This document shows positions 32,173-40,960 of a stretch of 64,000 bases of DNA, in pieces. Numbering within the stretch: position 1 is the stretch's first letter; every line of letters begins with the position of its first letter. The DNA is taken from assembly GCA_035523875.1 (NCBI GenBank), contig DATKPY010000002.1:201909-265908 (forward strand), given 5' to 3'. A program made the translations under genes and the position numbers. The notes beneath the pieces were generated by a model. The model was not told the origin of the DNA. It saw only the letters and a list, made by a program, of their open reading frames with translations, and searched no databases. The DNA comes from JASHUC01 sp035523875 (GTDB lineage Bacteria > Pseudomonadota > Gammaproteobacteria > Steroidobacterales > Steroidobacteraceae).

Positions 32173-34274
32173 TCCTCGCCCTCCAGCGGGAGGGTGATCG
32201 CGAAGCGCGTGCGCTCATCGCCCGTGCGCTCGACCGCCACGGTCCCGCCGTGCCGGTCGATGATCGAGCGCACGATCCACAGGCCGAGCCCGAGTCCTCC
32301 CGGCTCGGGCTCCTCCTCGGCGCCGCGGCGGAAGCGCTCGAAGATGGCGCTGCCTTCGGTTTCGAGCACGCCCGGGCCCTCGTCCTCGACCCACGCGGCG
32401 AGCGTCGCGCCGCGCACTTCGGCGCCGACGCGAATCACGCTTCCCTCCGGCGCAAACTTGCTCGCATTGGCGAGCAGATTCACGAACACCTGCGTGAGGC
32501 GCGTGTTGTCCCCGCTCACCGGCGGCAGCGTTGCCGGCACGCTCGCCTCGAGACTCTGGTGCCGCAGCACGAAGAGCGAGCCGATGAGTGCACGTGCCTC
32601 CTCGATCACTTGGGCGAGATCGACGCTCTGGGTGCGGATGCCGAGCTGACCGGACTCGATGCGCACGCTCTCGAGGAGGTTGTCGATGAGCCGCGTCAGG
32701 CGCAGCGTACCGCGCTCGAGCGACTCGACCAACTCCCGGCGGGCGTCCTGCTCGAGTGACCCGAGCCCCTCGCGCAACAACTCGATCGAGGCGAGCTGCG
32801 CGGCGAGCGGCGTGCGAAACTCGTGGGAGATGTTCGCGAGCACGCTGTCGCGCGCGCGGCGCACCGCTTCGAGCTCGGTCTCATCGCGGATCACTTGCAC
32901 CTGCAGCCCCTCGATGAGGCTCGAGCTCGTGATGATCGTGGTGCGCACGCCGCGCGTGCCGGCTTCCAGGTGCTCGATGGCCCGCGCGGTGCCGTCCGTG
33001 CGCGCCCGCAGAATGGGGCACTGCGCCTCGCAGGGGCGCACGCCTGCGGCGGCCCGCGGCTTGAGCACGTCGCCGCAGAACCGGCCCACGGCGGAGGCGG
33101 TCTCCACGCCGAGCAGGCGTGCGGCCTGCGGATTGAGGTAGCGGATGATGCGGTTGCGGTCAACCGCATAGACGCCCTCGACGATGCCGGCGAGCACCGC
33201 CTGCGCCTCGGCCTCGCGGCGGCGCAGTGCGCCGGTGAGCTCGACTAAGTTGCGGCGCATGTCCTCCATCGTCCGCGCAAGCGCGCCCACCTCGGCCGCG
33301 CCGCTGCTCGGGATCGAGGTGGAGAAGTCTCCGTGCCCGAGGCGCACCGCGGCGTCCGTGAGCGCGCGCACGGGGCCGGTCACGTAGCGTCCGAGGACGA
33401 TACCCGCCACGACGGCGAGCAGCGCGAGCACGAGCGCCGTGGCGATCAGGTGCTGCACCAGGCGGCGCGCCGCGGTATCGATCTCGGCGGCCGGCAGGCG
33501 TACCTCGAGGAGCGCGATCGCCTCACCGGTCGAGGCGAACAGCGGAAAGCTCGCCGCGTACAGGTCGAGCGAGTCGATGCGCGCGACGGCGGAGTTGCCG
33601 TCGGCAAGCCCCGCCGTGTTGAGCGCCGTGAGCGCATCGACCGGCGCCTGGGCGAAGGCGCGGTAGCTCAGGAGCTGTACCGACAATCCCACCTGGCGCG
33701 AGAGGTTCCCCGCGAGCCGCGCATCCAGCAGCCGCACGATGAAGACGTGCGCCGACGGACGGCCCGTGACGGCCGCCTGCGCGCCAAAGAGCGGCCCCGG
33801 TGCGTGCGCCGGCAATGCGAGAAAGCTCTGACCCTGCTCGGTGCTCGCCGCCGCCACCTCGTCCCACGGGAGTGCGATGCCCGACTGCGCGACGAGCTTG
33901 CCGTTGTCGATGATCGCGCACCCATCGATCGTGTCGCTCTCGCAGGAGCGCCGCAGAAAGAGCGCGAGCTCCTCGGGAGGTCCCTGCGCAAGCAGGCGCT
34001 GCAGCGTCGGGCGATCGGCGAGCACGCGCACCTGCGTGAGCGCATCCTCCTCCATCCGCCGCAAATCCTCGCGCGCCATCGCCCCGGCGAGTGCCACGCG
34101 CGACCTTCCCTGCCCGTTGGCAAGATCGTGCAGGCGCCCGATCGCGTAGGCGGAGATGCCGCCCGCGACCACGAGCACGGCGGTCACCTGGCTCGCGGCG
34201 AGCAACCAGCCGAGGCTCGTCTTCGCCGGATCGATGCGCAGTCGCGCGGCCAGCCGGGTGAGTTGCGCCACCAT
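32169..34274 (-). CDS. Membrane sensor histidine kinase of the sulfate-transport operon
   Basis: A 701-residue kinase: TM1 about 22-45, a periplasmic sensor of about 225 residues holding a Cys pair (C111, C119), TM2 about 274-295, HAMP 296-350, a PAS domain about 355-465, HisKA with phospho-acceptor H484 in NISHEFRTPL, and HATPase with N-box (NLLANASKF), DEGPG (631-635) and GLGLGL (660-665). The PAS domain holds C400, C415 and C419, which could form a redox or metal site. Starts 7 nt after cysW, so it is cotranscribed with the transporter; a role in sensing sulfur or redox state is inferred. Confidence 0.9.
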   Translation of the reverse strand: MVAQLTRLAARLRIDPAKTSLGWLLAASQVTAVLVVAGGISAYAIGRLHDLANGQGRSRVALAGAMAREDLRRMEEDALTQVRVLADRPTLQRLLAQGPPEELALFLRRSCESDTIDGCAIIDNGKLVAQSGIALPWDEVAAASTEQGQSFLALPAHAPGPLFGAQAAVTGRPSAHVFIVRLLDARLAGNLSRQVGLSVQLLSYRAFAQAPVDALTALNTAGLADGNSAVARIDSLDLYAASFPLFASTGEAIALLEVRLPAAEIDTAARRLVQHLIATALVLALLAVVAGIVLGRYVTGPVRALTDAAVRLGHGDFSTSIPSSGAAEVGALARTMEDMRRNLVELTGALRRREAEAQAVLAGIVEGVYAVDRNRIIRYLNPQAARLLGVETASAVGRFCGDVLKPRAAAGVRPCEAQCPILRARTDGTARAIEHLEAGTRGVRTTIITSSSLIEGLQVQVIRDETELEAVRRARDSVLANISHEFRTPLAAQLASIELLREGLGSLEQDARRELVESLERGTLRLTRLIDNLLESVRIESGQLGIRTQSVDLAQVIEEARALIGSLFVLRHQSLEASVPATLPPVSGDNTRLTQVFVNLLANASKFAPEGSVIRVGAEVRGATLAAWVEDEGPGVLETEGSAIFERFRRGAEEEPEPGGLGLGLWIVRSIIDRHGGTVAVERTGDERTRFAITLPLEGEE

Positions 34275-34280
34275 GCTCCG

Positions 34281-35150
34281 TCAACGCCGCTCGCGGCGCG
34301 CCCGCTCGACGAGCGTCTTGATAATGAGCGTCGCGACCGCAAGCAGCGTGAGGAGCGATGCCACGGCGAACGCGCTCACGAAATTGTACTCGTTGTAGAG
34401 GTTCTCGATCGCGAGCGGCATGGTATCGGTGAGCCCGCGGATGTGCCCGGAGACGACCGAGACGGCGCCGAACTCACCCATTGCGCGCGCATTACAGAGC
34501 ACGATGCCGTAGATGAGCCCCCAGCGCACCTTCGGCAGCGTCACCCGGAAGAAGGTGATCCAGGCGCCGGCGCCCATGGTGATCGCCGCCTCCTCCTCGT
34601 CGTTGCCGAGCTGCTGCATGAGGGGGATGAGCTCGCGCGCCACGTAGGGGAAGGTCACGAACATCGTCGCGAGGAAGATGCCGGGCAGCGCGAAGATGAT
34701 GCTGATGTCGTGCTCCTCGAGCCACTCTCCGAACCAGCCCTGGAGCCCAAAGAGCAGCACGAAGAGCATGCCGGAGATCACCGGGGAGACCGCGAGCGGC
34801 AGGTCGATCAGCGTGACGAGCAGGCTCTTGCCCCTGAATTCGAACTTCGCGATGCACCAGGCGGCCGCGAGGCCGAAGAGCGTATTGAGGGGAACCACCA
34901 CGGCGGCGGTGATGAGAGTCAGGCGCACGGCGGAGCGCGTGTCGGGATCGGCAAATGCGCGCAGGTAAGCGCTGATGCCGTGCGAGAGCGCCACCGCGAA
35001 CACGGTGGCGAGCGGGGCCAGCAGGAGCGATGCGAGAAAGGCGAGCGAGACGCCGATCAGCACCCAGCGGATGAGCACCGCGGGGAGCGAGTCGCGGCCC
35101 GGCCGCGTCGCGAGCTCATCCTTGAGCGCGGTGGGAATCGCACCGGCCAT
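34281..35150 (-). CDS. cysW: Sulfate ABC transporter permease CysW
   Basis: A 289-residue inner-membrane permease with about six hydrophobic segments. The cytoplasmic ABC-contact (EAA) loop is present: EEEAAITMGAGAWITFFRVTLPKVRWGLIYG. FEFRGKSLLVTLIDLPLAVSPVISG and ARAMGEFGAVSVVSGHIRG are typical of the sulfate (CysW) family. ATG 35150 overlaps the cysT stop (ATGA), so I reject the longer frame upstream. Confidence 0.95.
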   Translation of the reverse strand: MAGAIPTALKDELATRPGRDSLPAVLIRWVLIGVSLAFLASLLLAPLATVFAVALSHGISAYLRAFADPDTRSAVRLTLITAAVVVPLNTLFGLAAAWCIAKFEFRGKSLLVTLIDLPLAVSPVISGMLFVLLFGLQGWFGEWLEEHDISIIFALPGIFLATMFVTFPYVARELIPLMQQLGNDEEEAAITMGAGAWITFFRVTLPKVRWGLIYGIVLCNARAMGEFGAVSVVSGHIRGLTDTMPLAIENLYNEYNFVSAFAVASLLTLLAVATLIIKTLVERARRERR

Positions 35151-35995
35151 CAGCGCGCCGCGGCGATGAGCCGCCGCCGCCCCCACGCGTGGATGAGATT
35201 GATCGTGAGCAGCACGACGAAGGACATGACCAGCATCACCGAGCCGAGCGCTGCGGCGCCGCGGTAGTCGAACTCCTGCAGGTGAATGACGATGAGGAGC
35301 GGGGTGATCTCGGTCTTCTTCGGGATGTTGCCGGCGATGAAGATGACCGAGCCGTACTCACCCACGGCGCGCGCGAAGGCGAGCGTGAACCCGGTCAGCA
35401 TGGCCGGCAGCACGGTCGGCAGCACGATGCGCCGGAACACGTACCAGCGGCCCGCCCCGAGCGTCTCCGCCGCATCCTCGAGGTCGCGCTGCACCTCGAG
35501 GATGGCCGGCTGAAGCGTGCGCACCATGAAAGGCATGCCGATCAGGGTGAGCGCCACCGTGACGCCGATCCAGGTGTAGGCCACCTGAATGCCGACCGCC
35601 GCGAGATAGCGGCCGATCCAGCCGTTCGCAGCGAACACGGTCGTGAGCGCGATGCCGGAGACGGCGGTCGGCAGCGCGAAGGGCATGTCGATCAGCGCAT
35701 CGACGAGCTTGCGCGCCGGAAACTCGTAGCGCACCAGGGTCCACGCGAGCGCGAAGCCGAAGATGAGATTGATGCTCGCCGCGAGGAGCGAGGCGCCGAA
35801 GGACAGCCGGTACGAGCCGAGCGCCCGCGCGCTCGTGACGACTTGCACGAACGCCTCCCAGCGCATCGAGGAGGCCATCAGGACGAGCGCGGCGAGCGGC
35901 AGCACGACGAGCGCGCTCAAGAAGAACGTCGTGAAGCCGAACGTGAGACCGAAGCCGGGCAAGACACTCGGCTGGCGAAAGCGCTGCGGCTGCAC
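35150..35995 (-). CDS. cysT: Sulfate ABC transporter permease CysT
   Basis: A 281-residue inner-membrane permease, partner of CysW. EAA loop: DLEDAAETLGAGRWYVFRRIVLPTVLPAMLTG. YEFPARKLVDALIDMPFALPTAVSGIAL and AVGEYGSVIFIAGNIP are family signatures. The start is GTG 35995, one base after the stop of the ATPase gene, pointing to coupled expression. Confidence 0.95.
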   Translation of the reverse strand: MQPQRFRQPSVLPGFGLTFGFTTFFLSALVVLPLAALVLMASSMRWEAFVQVVTSARALGSYRLSFGASLLAASINLIFGFALAWTLVRYEFPARKLVDALIDMPFALPTAVSGIALTTVFAANGWIGRYLAAVGIQVAYTWIGVTVALTLIGMPFMVRTLQPAILEVQRDLEDAAETLGAGRWYVFRRIVLPTVLPAMLTGFTLAFARAVGEYGSVIFIAGNIPKKTEITPLLIVIHLQEFDYRGAAALGSVMLVMSFVVLLTINLIHAWGRRRLIAAAR

Positions 35996-35996
35996 C

Positions 35997-37811
35997 TTAC
36001 GCGAACCTCTTCAGGTCCGCGGCGGCTTCCGCGGCCCCTGCGGAGTGCGCGTGCTCGCCCGGCTCGTAGACGATGAGGAGCGGGCGGTCGGGCTCCAGGA
36101 GGAGCGCCGCGAAGGGCCCGGTGAGCTCGGCGGGATCCGACACACCGAGGATGAGCAGCTGCTCGGGCGACTCGGCGAGCCGGCGGGCGAGCTCGCGCGC
36201 GCCATCGCCGAATCCGAACTCGGTGCGCATCTCGAGGCCATGCATCGCCTGAGCCTCGGAGCGGGCATCGAGGAGCTCGCGCATGACGAGCGGCCGCACT
36301 GCGCCGCGCGCGGACTCCTCGGGCAGGATGCCCACGTAGACGGCCTCGGCCGCGAGGTGACGCAGGAGACTCGCCGCGACGGCGAGCGTCGCGCGGCGCG
36401 CACTCTCATCCGCCCAGTGAATGAGCACCTTCTGTGGAGCGGGCGCACGGTGCGGCAGCACGAGGATCTCCTCGGCCCCGTGGCGCAGCAGCCACTCGAC
36501 GCTGCGGGCCGCATCCGGCCGCGCGGCAATGACCGCAGCACCGGTGAAGCGCGGCTCGCCGTCATCCGCTCGCGCATCGAGTGCCGGCGCGACGCGCATC
36601 GTGATGCGTGTCTTCATGCGCGAGGCGAGCTCGCTCAACAGCGGCTCGCGGCTCAGCGTCTCGCCGAGCGCCACGCTCGGTGCGCATACCGTGAAGCTCG
36701 AGAGCGGCGTCGGCAGCACGTGCAGGCGCCGCGCGCCGATTGCGACCGTGGCACGCGCCACGAGGGGGAAGACCCGCTGCTCGTGCTGCGTGCGGGTGAT
36801 CTCGAGGAACGGCGCCTCCGTCGCGCTGTCGGCGCGGATGATGTGCGCTCCGGCGGCGCCGTCGCCGAGCCGCACGCGCAGGCGCTCGAGCGCGCCGGCG
36901 AAGAGAATCTCATCGACCGTTCCGTGCGCGAGATACGCGCACCGCAGGGCTTCGCGCGTGGGAGCGAGCTCGATCTCCTCGGGGCGCAGCACGGCCACGA
37001 CCTCGTGCTCGCGCGTGCTCTGCGTGCCCTCGGCCACGGGCATGGCCGCCGGCTCCGGTCCGAAGCAGACCCCGCGCGCCGTCTGGCGCGCGAGGAGCAG
37101 GTTCGCCGCGCCGAGGAACGTCGCAACGAAGCGCGTGGCCGGACGCGCATAGAGGTCATCCGGCCGGCCGACCTCGAGCAGCCGCCCGAGATTCATCACG
37201 CCGATCCGATCGGCGAGGGCGAAGGCCTCCTCCTGGTCGTGCGTGACGAGCACCGTCGTGATGCCGAGCTCGCGCTGCACCTCGCGGATCGTGCGGCGCA
37301 GCTCCTCGCGGATCTTCGCGTCGAGCGCGCCGAAGGGTTCATCGAGGAGCAGCACCTCGGGCTTGTGCGCGAGTGCGCGGGCCACGGCGACGCGCTGCTG
37401 CTGGCCACCGGAGAGCTGCGCGGGCAGGCGCTCATCCATCCCCTCGAGCGCGACCAGGCGCAGCAGCTCCCGGCGTCGAGCGCGCCGCTCCGCGGACCGC
37501 ATGCGGCGCACGCGCAGCGCGAACTCGATGTTGTCGGCGACGGTCATGTGGCGGAAGAGAGCGTAGTTCTGGAATACGAGACCGACCCCGCGCCAACGGG
37601 CGGCCAAGTGCGTCACGTCGCGTCCGTGGAGCGCGATGCGGCCGTGGTCGACGCCGGTCAATCCTGCGATCGTGCGCAGGAGCGTGCTCTTGCCGCTGCC
37701 GCTCGGACCGAGCAGCACGAAAAACTCCCCGTCGCCGATGTCGAGCGAGACATCGTTGACGACCGGAGCGCCCTGATAGCGTTTGGTAACCTGATCGAGT
37801 GTGATCGACAT
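35997..37811 (-). CDS. cysA: Sulfate ABC transporter ATPase CysA with C-terminal Usp-like extension
   Basis: A 604-residue protein; E. coli CysA has 365. ATPase part 1-240: Walker A GPSGSGKST (35-43), Q-loop Q81, signature LSGGQ (133-137), Walker B LLLDEP (154-159), H-loop H191. Residues about 270-390 resemble the TOBE-type regulatory region. Residues about 400-604 are extra: a linker, then a segment (461-588) patterned like a Usp/HUP domain (QKVLIHWADESARRATLAVA ... LLIVYEPGE) with alternating strands and helices. This could bind nucleotide and tune transport; function is inferred. Start ATG 37811 matches CysA N-termini; ATG 37856 is possible. First gene of a five-gene operon. Confidence 0.85.
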   Translation of the reverse strand: MSITLDQVTKRYQGAPVVNDVSLDIGDGEFFVLLGPSGSGKSTLLRTIAGLTGVDHGRIALHGRDVTHLAARWRGVGLVFQNYALFRHMTVADNIEFALRVRRMRSAERRARRRELLRLVALEGMDERLPAQLSGGQQQRVAVARALAHKPEVLLLDEPFGALDAKIREELRRTIREVQRELGITTVLVTHDQEEAFALADRIGVMNLGRLLEVGRPDDLYARPATRFVATFLGAANLLLARQTARGVCFGPEPAAMPVAEGTQSTREHEVVAVLRPEEIELAPTREALRCAYLAHGTVDEILFAGALERLRVRLGDGAAGAHIIRADSATEAPFLEITRTQHEQRVFPLVARATVAIGARRLHVLPTPLSSFTVCAPSVALGETLSREPLLSELASRMKTRITMRVAPALDARADDGEPRFTGAAVIAARPDAARSVEWLLRHGAEEILVLPHRAPAPQKVLIHWADESARRATLAVAASLLRHLAAEAVYVGILPEESARGAVRPLVMRELLDARSEAQAMHGLEMRTEFGFGDGARELARRLAESPEQLLILGVSDPAELTGPFAALLLEPDRPLLIVYEPGEHAHSAGAAEAAADLKRFA

Positions 37812-37874
37812 CGTGGCGGACTCGGCCGCGCAACCACGCGCGAGCGCATCCACCATGCTAGCCGCCGCGGCAAC

Positions 37875-37909
37875 GCGGGTTAAGGCGTCCGGCGGTTATA
37901 AAGCGGTTA
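37875..37909 (-). promoter_or_regulatory. Direct-repeat operator upstream of the cysA operon
   Basis: On the + strand GCGGTTA occurs at 37892-37898 and 37903-37909, an 11-bp period, with a related GCGGGTTA at 37875-37882. On the coding (-) strand this reads TAACCGC-TTTA-TAACCGC. Direct repeats of about one helical turn are how OmpR-family regulators bind. The core ACCGCTTT matches the element upstream of sbp. TAGCAT on the - strand (37860-37855) may be the -10. Confidence 0.45.
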
Positions 37910-37929
37910 CAGGCGGCTCTTTGCGCGGC

Positions 37930-38193
37930 TCATATGAGGAGCAGCACCGCCTCGCAGGCGGAGAGCTCCGCGGCGAGCGCGGTGACCTGCTCGGCGCTCA
38001 CGGCCCGGATGACATAAGAGATCGAGAGAAAATTTCCTTCGGCGCTCAGCCGCTCGGTCCTGCGGCTCGCGTCGAGATCCGGCACGTGGCGCGCGACGAT
38101 CGCATCGGCCGCCTGGCGCAGCTCCTCGGAGGCGCGGCCAACGACCTTGAGCGGATAGTCGGTCGGAAATTTGAGTAGTCGGGTTTCGGTCAC
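37930..38193 (-). CDS. ybeD: YbeD/DUF493 family protein
   Basis: An 87-residue protein, the same length as E. coli YbeD, with the ferredoxin-like/ACT-type pattern TETRLLKFPTDYPLKVVGRAS ... NFLSISYVIRAVSAEQVTALAAELSACEAV. Function is not firmly known; in many gammaproteobacteria it sits between a peptidoglycan gene and lipB. The start is GTG 38193, overlapping the dat stop as GTGA; GTG 38196 is the alternative. Confidence 0.92.
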   Translation of the reverse strand: MTETRLLKFPTDYPLKVVGRASEELRQAADAIVARHVPDLDASRRTERLSAEGNFLSISYVIRAVSAEQVTALAAELSACEAVLLLI

Positions 38194-39062
38194 CACGGCT
38201 GAGCGGCGAGCTCCTGCTTGTAGCGCTGCAGCTCATCGTACAGGCGCCGCCAGAGCGGGCCCGGCGCACCGGCGCCGACGGGCCGCCCGTCGAGCTGCGT
38301 GACGGGCACCACCTCGCGCGTAGCGGCAGAGAGCCAGATCTCCTGCGCCGCGCGCAGCTCCGTCTCCGAGACACGCGTCGCGCGCCGCGCGAGGCCGATG
38401 CGGTCCGCGAGCTCCTCGACCACGCCGCGGGTGGTGCCCGGGAGAATGCGCCCCGACTGCGGCGGCGTGCGCAGCTCCCCGGCGATGACTACGTGCACCG
38501 CGGCCGCCGAGGCCTCGGTGAGCTCCCCCTCGCGCAGCAGGATCGTCTCCGCCGCGCCCGCGTCCACCGCGAGCTGACGCAAGAGCACGTTCGCGAGCAA
38601 CGCCACCGATTTGATATCGCAGCGCGACCAGCGCGTGTCCTGCGCGGTGACGCAGCTGAGACCGCGCTCGAGGACGGCGCTCGAGGCACGCGGCAGCGGC
38701 GCGCAGAACGCGAAGATCGTCCGCGCGAGCTCGGGGAGCGGGGCAGGATTGCGGCCGCGCTCGGCGCCGCGGCTGACCTGCCAGTAGATATAGAGATCGC
38801 CGCCGCCGTTGCGCGCGACGAGCGTCGCGATGAGCTCGCGCCACTCGGCCTCGCGCAGCGGATCCTCCATCCGCAGCTCCTTCAAGCTGCGCGCAAGACG
38901 GGCGAGGTGCGCCGCGAGCCGGAAAGGCCTGCCCGCATAAACGGGCATCACCTCGTAGACGGCGTCGGCGAAGAGAAAGCCGCGGTCGAGCGGCGAGATG
39001 CGCGCCTCGACGAGCGGCAGGTAGGCTCCGTTCAGATAGCAAATCGGCAGCGGATCGGACAC
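38190..39062 (-). CDS. dat: D-amino-acid aminotransferase (class IV)
   Basis: A 290-residue fold-type IV PLP transaminase, probably interconverting D-alanine and D-glutamate with 2-oxo acids and so linked to peptidoglycan precursors. Seen: LDRGFLFADAVYEVMPVYAGRPFRL (26-50), Schiff-base lysine in CDIKSVALLANVL, and EASAAAVHVVIAGELRTPP with PGTTRGVVEELA for cofactor phosphate. Branched-chain or aminodeoxychorismate lyase activities are less likely but possible. GTG 39062 has a strong GAGGAGG ribosome-binding site. It follows rlpA, where dacA (carboxypeptidase) is common in related genomes. Confidence 0.88.
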   Translation of the reverse strand: MSDPLPICYLNGAYLPLVEARISPLDRGFLFADAVYEVMPVYAGRPFRLAAHLARLARSLKELRMEDPLREAEWRELIATLVARNGGGDLYIYWQVSRGAERGRNPAPLPELARTIFAFCAPLPRASSAVLERGLSCVTAQDTRWSRCDIKSVALLANVLLRQLAVDAGAAETILLREGELTEASAAAVHVVIAGELRTPPQSGRILPGTTRGVVEELADRIGLARRATRVSETELRAAQEIWLSAATREVVPVTQLDGRPVGAGAPGPLWRRLYDELQRYKQELAAQPW

Positions 39063-39077
39063 GCGGGTCCTCCTCGT

Positions 39078-39923
39078 TCAATCGAGCGCGAGCCGCGCCT
39101 GCGGGATCCCGAGGCTCGCGAGCCGCGCGCTCAAGCTATCGTACTCCGCGACCGTCGCGATCGGGCCGATGCGCACCCGGAAGAGGCGGCTTGCGCCGTG
39201 GTGCGCGAGGACGAACGCATCGTCGAATCCGTTCGCGCGCAGCCGCGCGAGCAGGCGCTCAGCGTTGGACGGATTGGCGAAGGCGCCGACCTGCAGGTAA
39301 AGGGGAGCGGCGGGGCTCGCGGTCGCTCTACGGGCGAGGAGCAGCGGCGGGGAGCCGCCGGGGATGATCGCCCGCACCTCCACCAGCGCCGTGCCCTCGC
39401 GCAGCATGTCGAGCTTCGCCGCGGCAGTGTAGGAGAGATCGATCAAGCGGTTGGCGATGAACGGTCCGCGGTCGTTGACGCGCACGACGACGCTCAGGCC
39501 GTTGGCAAGGTTCGTCACGCGTACGTAGCAAGGCAGCGGCAGCGTCTTGTGCGCGGCCGTCATCGCATACATATCGTAGCGCTCGCCCATCGCGGTGCGC
39601 TTCTCATCGAACGTCGGGCCGTACCAGGACGCGACCCCGCGCTCGACGTAGCCCGCGGCACTCGCGAGCACGTAGTAGCGGTGTCCGAGCTCATCGTAGA
39701 ACGGCGGATTGCCGAGCGCGCTGCGCGGCTCGACGCGCGGCACCGCATTGGGAATCGCGAGAATGTTCGCCGGCACGCGGCCGGGCGGGACGGCCGCGCC
39801 TCCCGCAGGCGGTGGGAGGCGGCGCGGGGAGACCGCGCAGGCCGCGAGCAGCGCCGCCGCGGCTGCGCCGGCGAGCAGCGCGCGTCCGGGAGGCCCGGCG
39901 CTCCGCTCAGCCGCCCGGAGCAC
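39078..39923 (-). CDS. rlpA: RlpA-type septal lytic transglycosylase lipoprotein
   Basis: A 281-residue outer-membrane lipoprotein: lipobox LLAAC with Cys29, a Pro-rich linker, the double-psi beta-barrel RlpA domain about 90-180 (GVASWYGPTFDEKRTAMGE, His in TAAHKTLPLP, catalytic Asp in VRVNDRGPF), and a C-terminal SPOR domain (about 205-281) that binds denuded septal glycan. In Pseudomonas RlpA cleaves such strands. The usual TASGE reads TAMGE here. GTG 39923 lies inside the last codons of mltB (17-nt overlap). Confidence 0.94.
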   Translation of the reverse strand: MLRAAERSAGPPGRALLAGAAAAALLAACAVSPRRLPPPAGGAAVPPGRVPANILAIPNAVPRVEPRSALGNPPFYDELGHRYYVLASAAGYVERGVASWYGPTFDEKRTAMGERYDMYAMTAAHKTLPLPCYVRVTNLANGLSVVVRVNDRGPFIANRLIDLSYTAAAKLDMLREGTALVEVRAIIPGGSPPLLLARRATASPAAPLYLQVGAFANPSNAERLLARLRANGFDDAFVLAHHGASRLFRVRIGPIATVAEYDSLSARLASLGIPQARLALD

Positions 39924-40959
39924 CGGCTCCCTCGATGTGCGCCGTGGTCGCCGGCCGCTCGATGCGCGCCTTGATCGCCGCGGCGAGGTCGTTCACGGCC
40001 ATCGCATAGAGCGCGCTGCGGTTGTAGCGCATGATCACGGTGAAGTTGTTGAATCCGACGCGATAGGCGGGCCCATCGGCCTCCACCGCCGGAACGAGCA
40101 GTGCCGGTGTGCTGCCCGGCGCATCGATCGCCGCGCGCACACCCGTCGCGTTGAGCTGATCGAGCGTCGTGTAGAGCTTGAGCCCGTGATCCTCGAGCTG
40201 AAAGCTCGGATCCGGATCGAGCAGCGCATCGGCGAGCACCGGCCCGCCCGGCTGCCAGCCGTTGCGGCGCAGGTAGTTGGCGATGCTCGCGAACACGTCC
40301 GCCCAGTCGTGCCACAGATCCGGGCGGTGATCGTGGTTCTCGTCGACGGCGTAGCGTCGGTACGCGGAGGGCATGAACTGCGGGGCCCCCATCGCTCCGG
40401 AGTACGAGCCCTCCACGGCGAGCGGATTCAAGCGGTCCTCGCGCGTGAGCAGCAGGAACTGCTCGAGCTCGCCGCGGAAATACTCCCCGCGCGGCGGATA
40501 GTCGAAGGCGAGCGTCGCGAGCGCATCGAGCACCCGGTCGTGCCCGGTGTCCCGACCGTAGTAGGTCTCGCACCCGAGGATCGCGATCAAGTACTCGGGC
40601 GGCACGCCCTGCTCGCGCGCAACTCGCTCGAGCACCGCGCGGTGCGCGAGCCAGAAGCGGGCGCCGCTGTCGATGCGCTCGGGCGTGAGGAACACGCGCC
40701 GGTATTCCCACCACTCGAGCGCGCGCTCGGGCGGGCGGCTCACGCGCTCGAGGATCCGCGGCTGCGGGTGAGCGCGCGCGATCAAGCGCAGGACCCGGCG
40801 GCGGCTCAAGCCATCGCGCCGCGCGACCTCGCGCACGAAGCTGCGGATCTCGGGCCGGCGCAGATCGAAGCGCTCGCCGGCCGCGTGCGAGGGCGGCATG
40901 GCCGCCGCAAGGAGCGCGAGCGAGGCAGCGAGCGGCGCGATCGTGGAGCGGCGCGCCAC
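39907..40959 (-). CDS. mltB: Membrane-bound lytic murein transglycosylase B
   Basis: A 350-residue exported transglycosylase that cleaves peptidoglycan to 1,6-anhydro products. Signal peptide about 1-27; no lipobox, so probably soluble or periplasmic. Catalytic glutamate in AILGCETYYGR, and the family patterns EYFRGELEQFLLL, GSYSGAMGAPQFMPSAYRRYAVD and NYLRRNGWQPGGPV are present. GTG 40959 follows the rodA stop by one base. The anhydro sugars released feed the amgK/murU recycling route. Confidence 0.95.
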   Translation of the reverse strand: MARRSTIAPLAASLALLAAAMPPSHAAGERFDLRRPEIRSFVREVARRDGLSRRRVLRLIARAHPQPRILERVSRPPERALEWWEYRRVFLTPERIDSGARFWLAHRAVLERVAREQGVPPEYLIAILGCETYYGRDTGHDRVLDALATLAFDYPPRGEYFRGELEQFLLLTREDRLNPLAVEGSYSGAMGAPQFMPSAYRRYAVDENHDHRPDLWHDWADVFASIANYLRRNGWQPGGPVLADALLDPDPSFQLEDHGLKLYTTLDQLNATGVRAAIDAPGSTPALLVPAVEADGPAYRVGFNNFTVIMRYNRSALYAMAVNDLAAAIKARIERPATTAHIEGAGAPGG

Positions 40960-40960
40960 C

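Noticed and set aside
33333..35267. A 644-codon + strand frame over the kinase and cysW genes
   Set aside because: Same shadow-frame character (repetitive Arg/Glu/His/Asp), opposite to well-supported genes.
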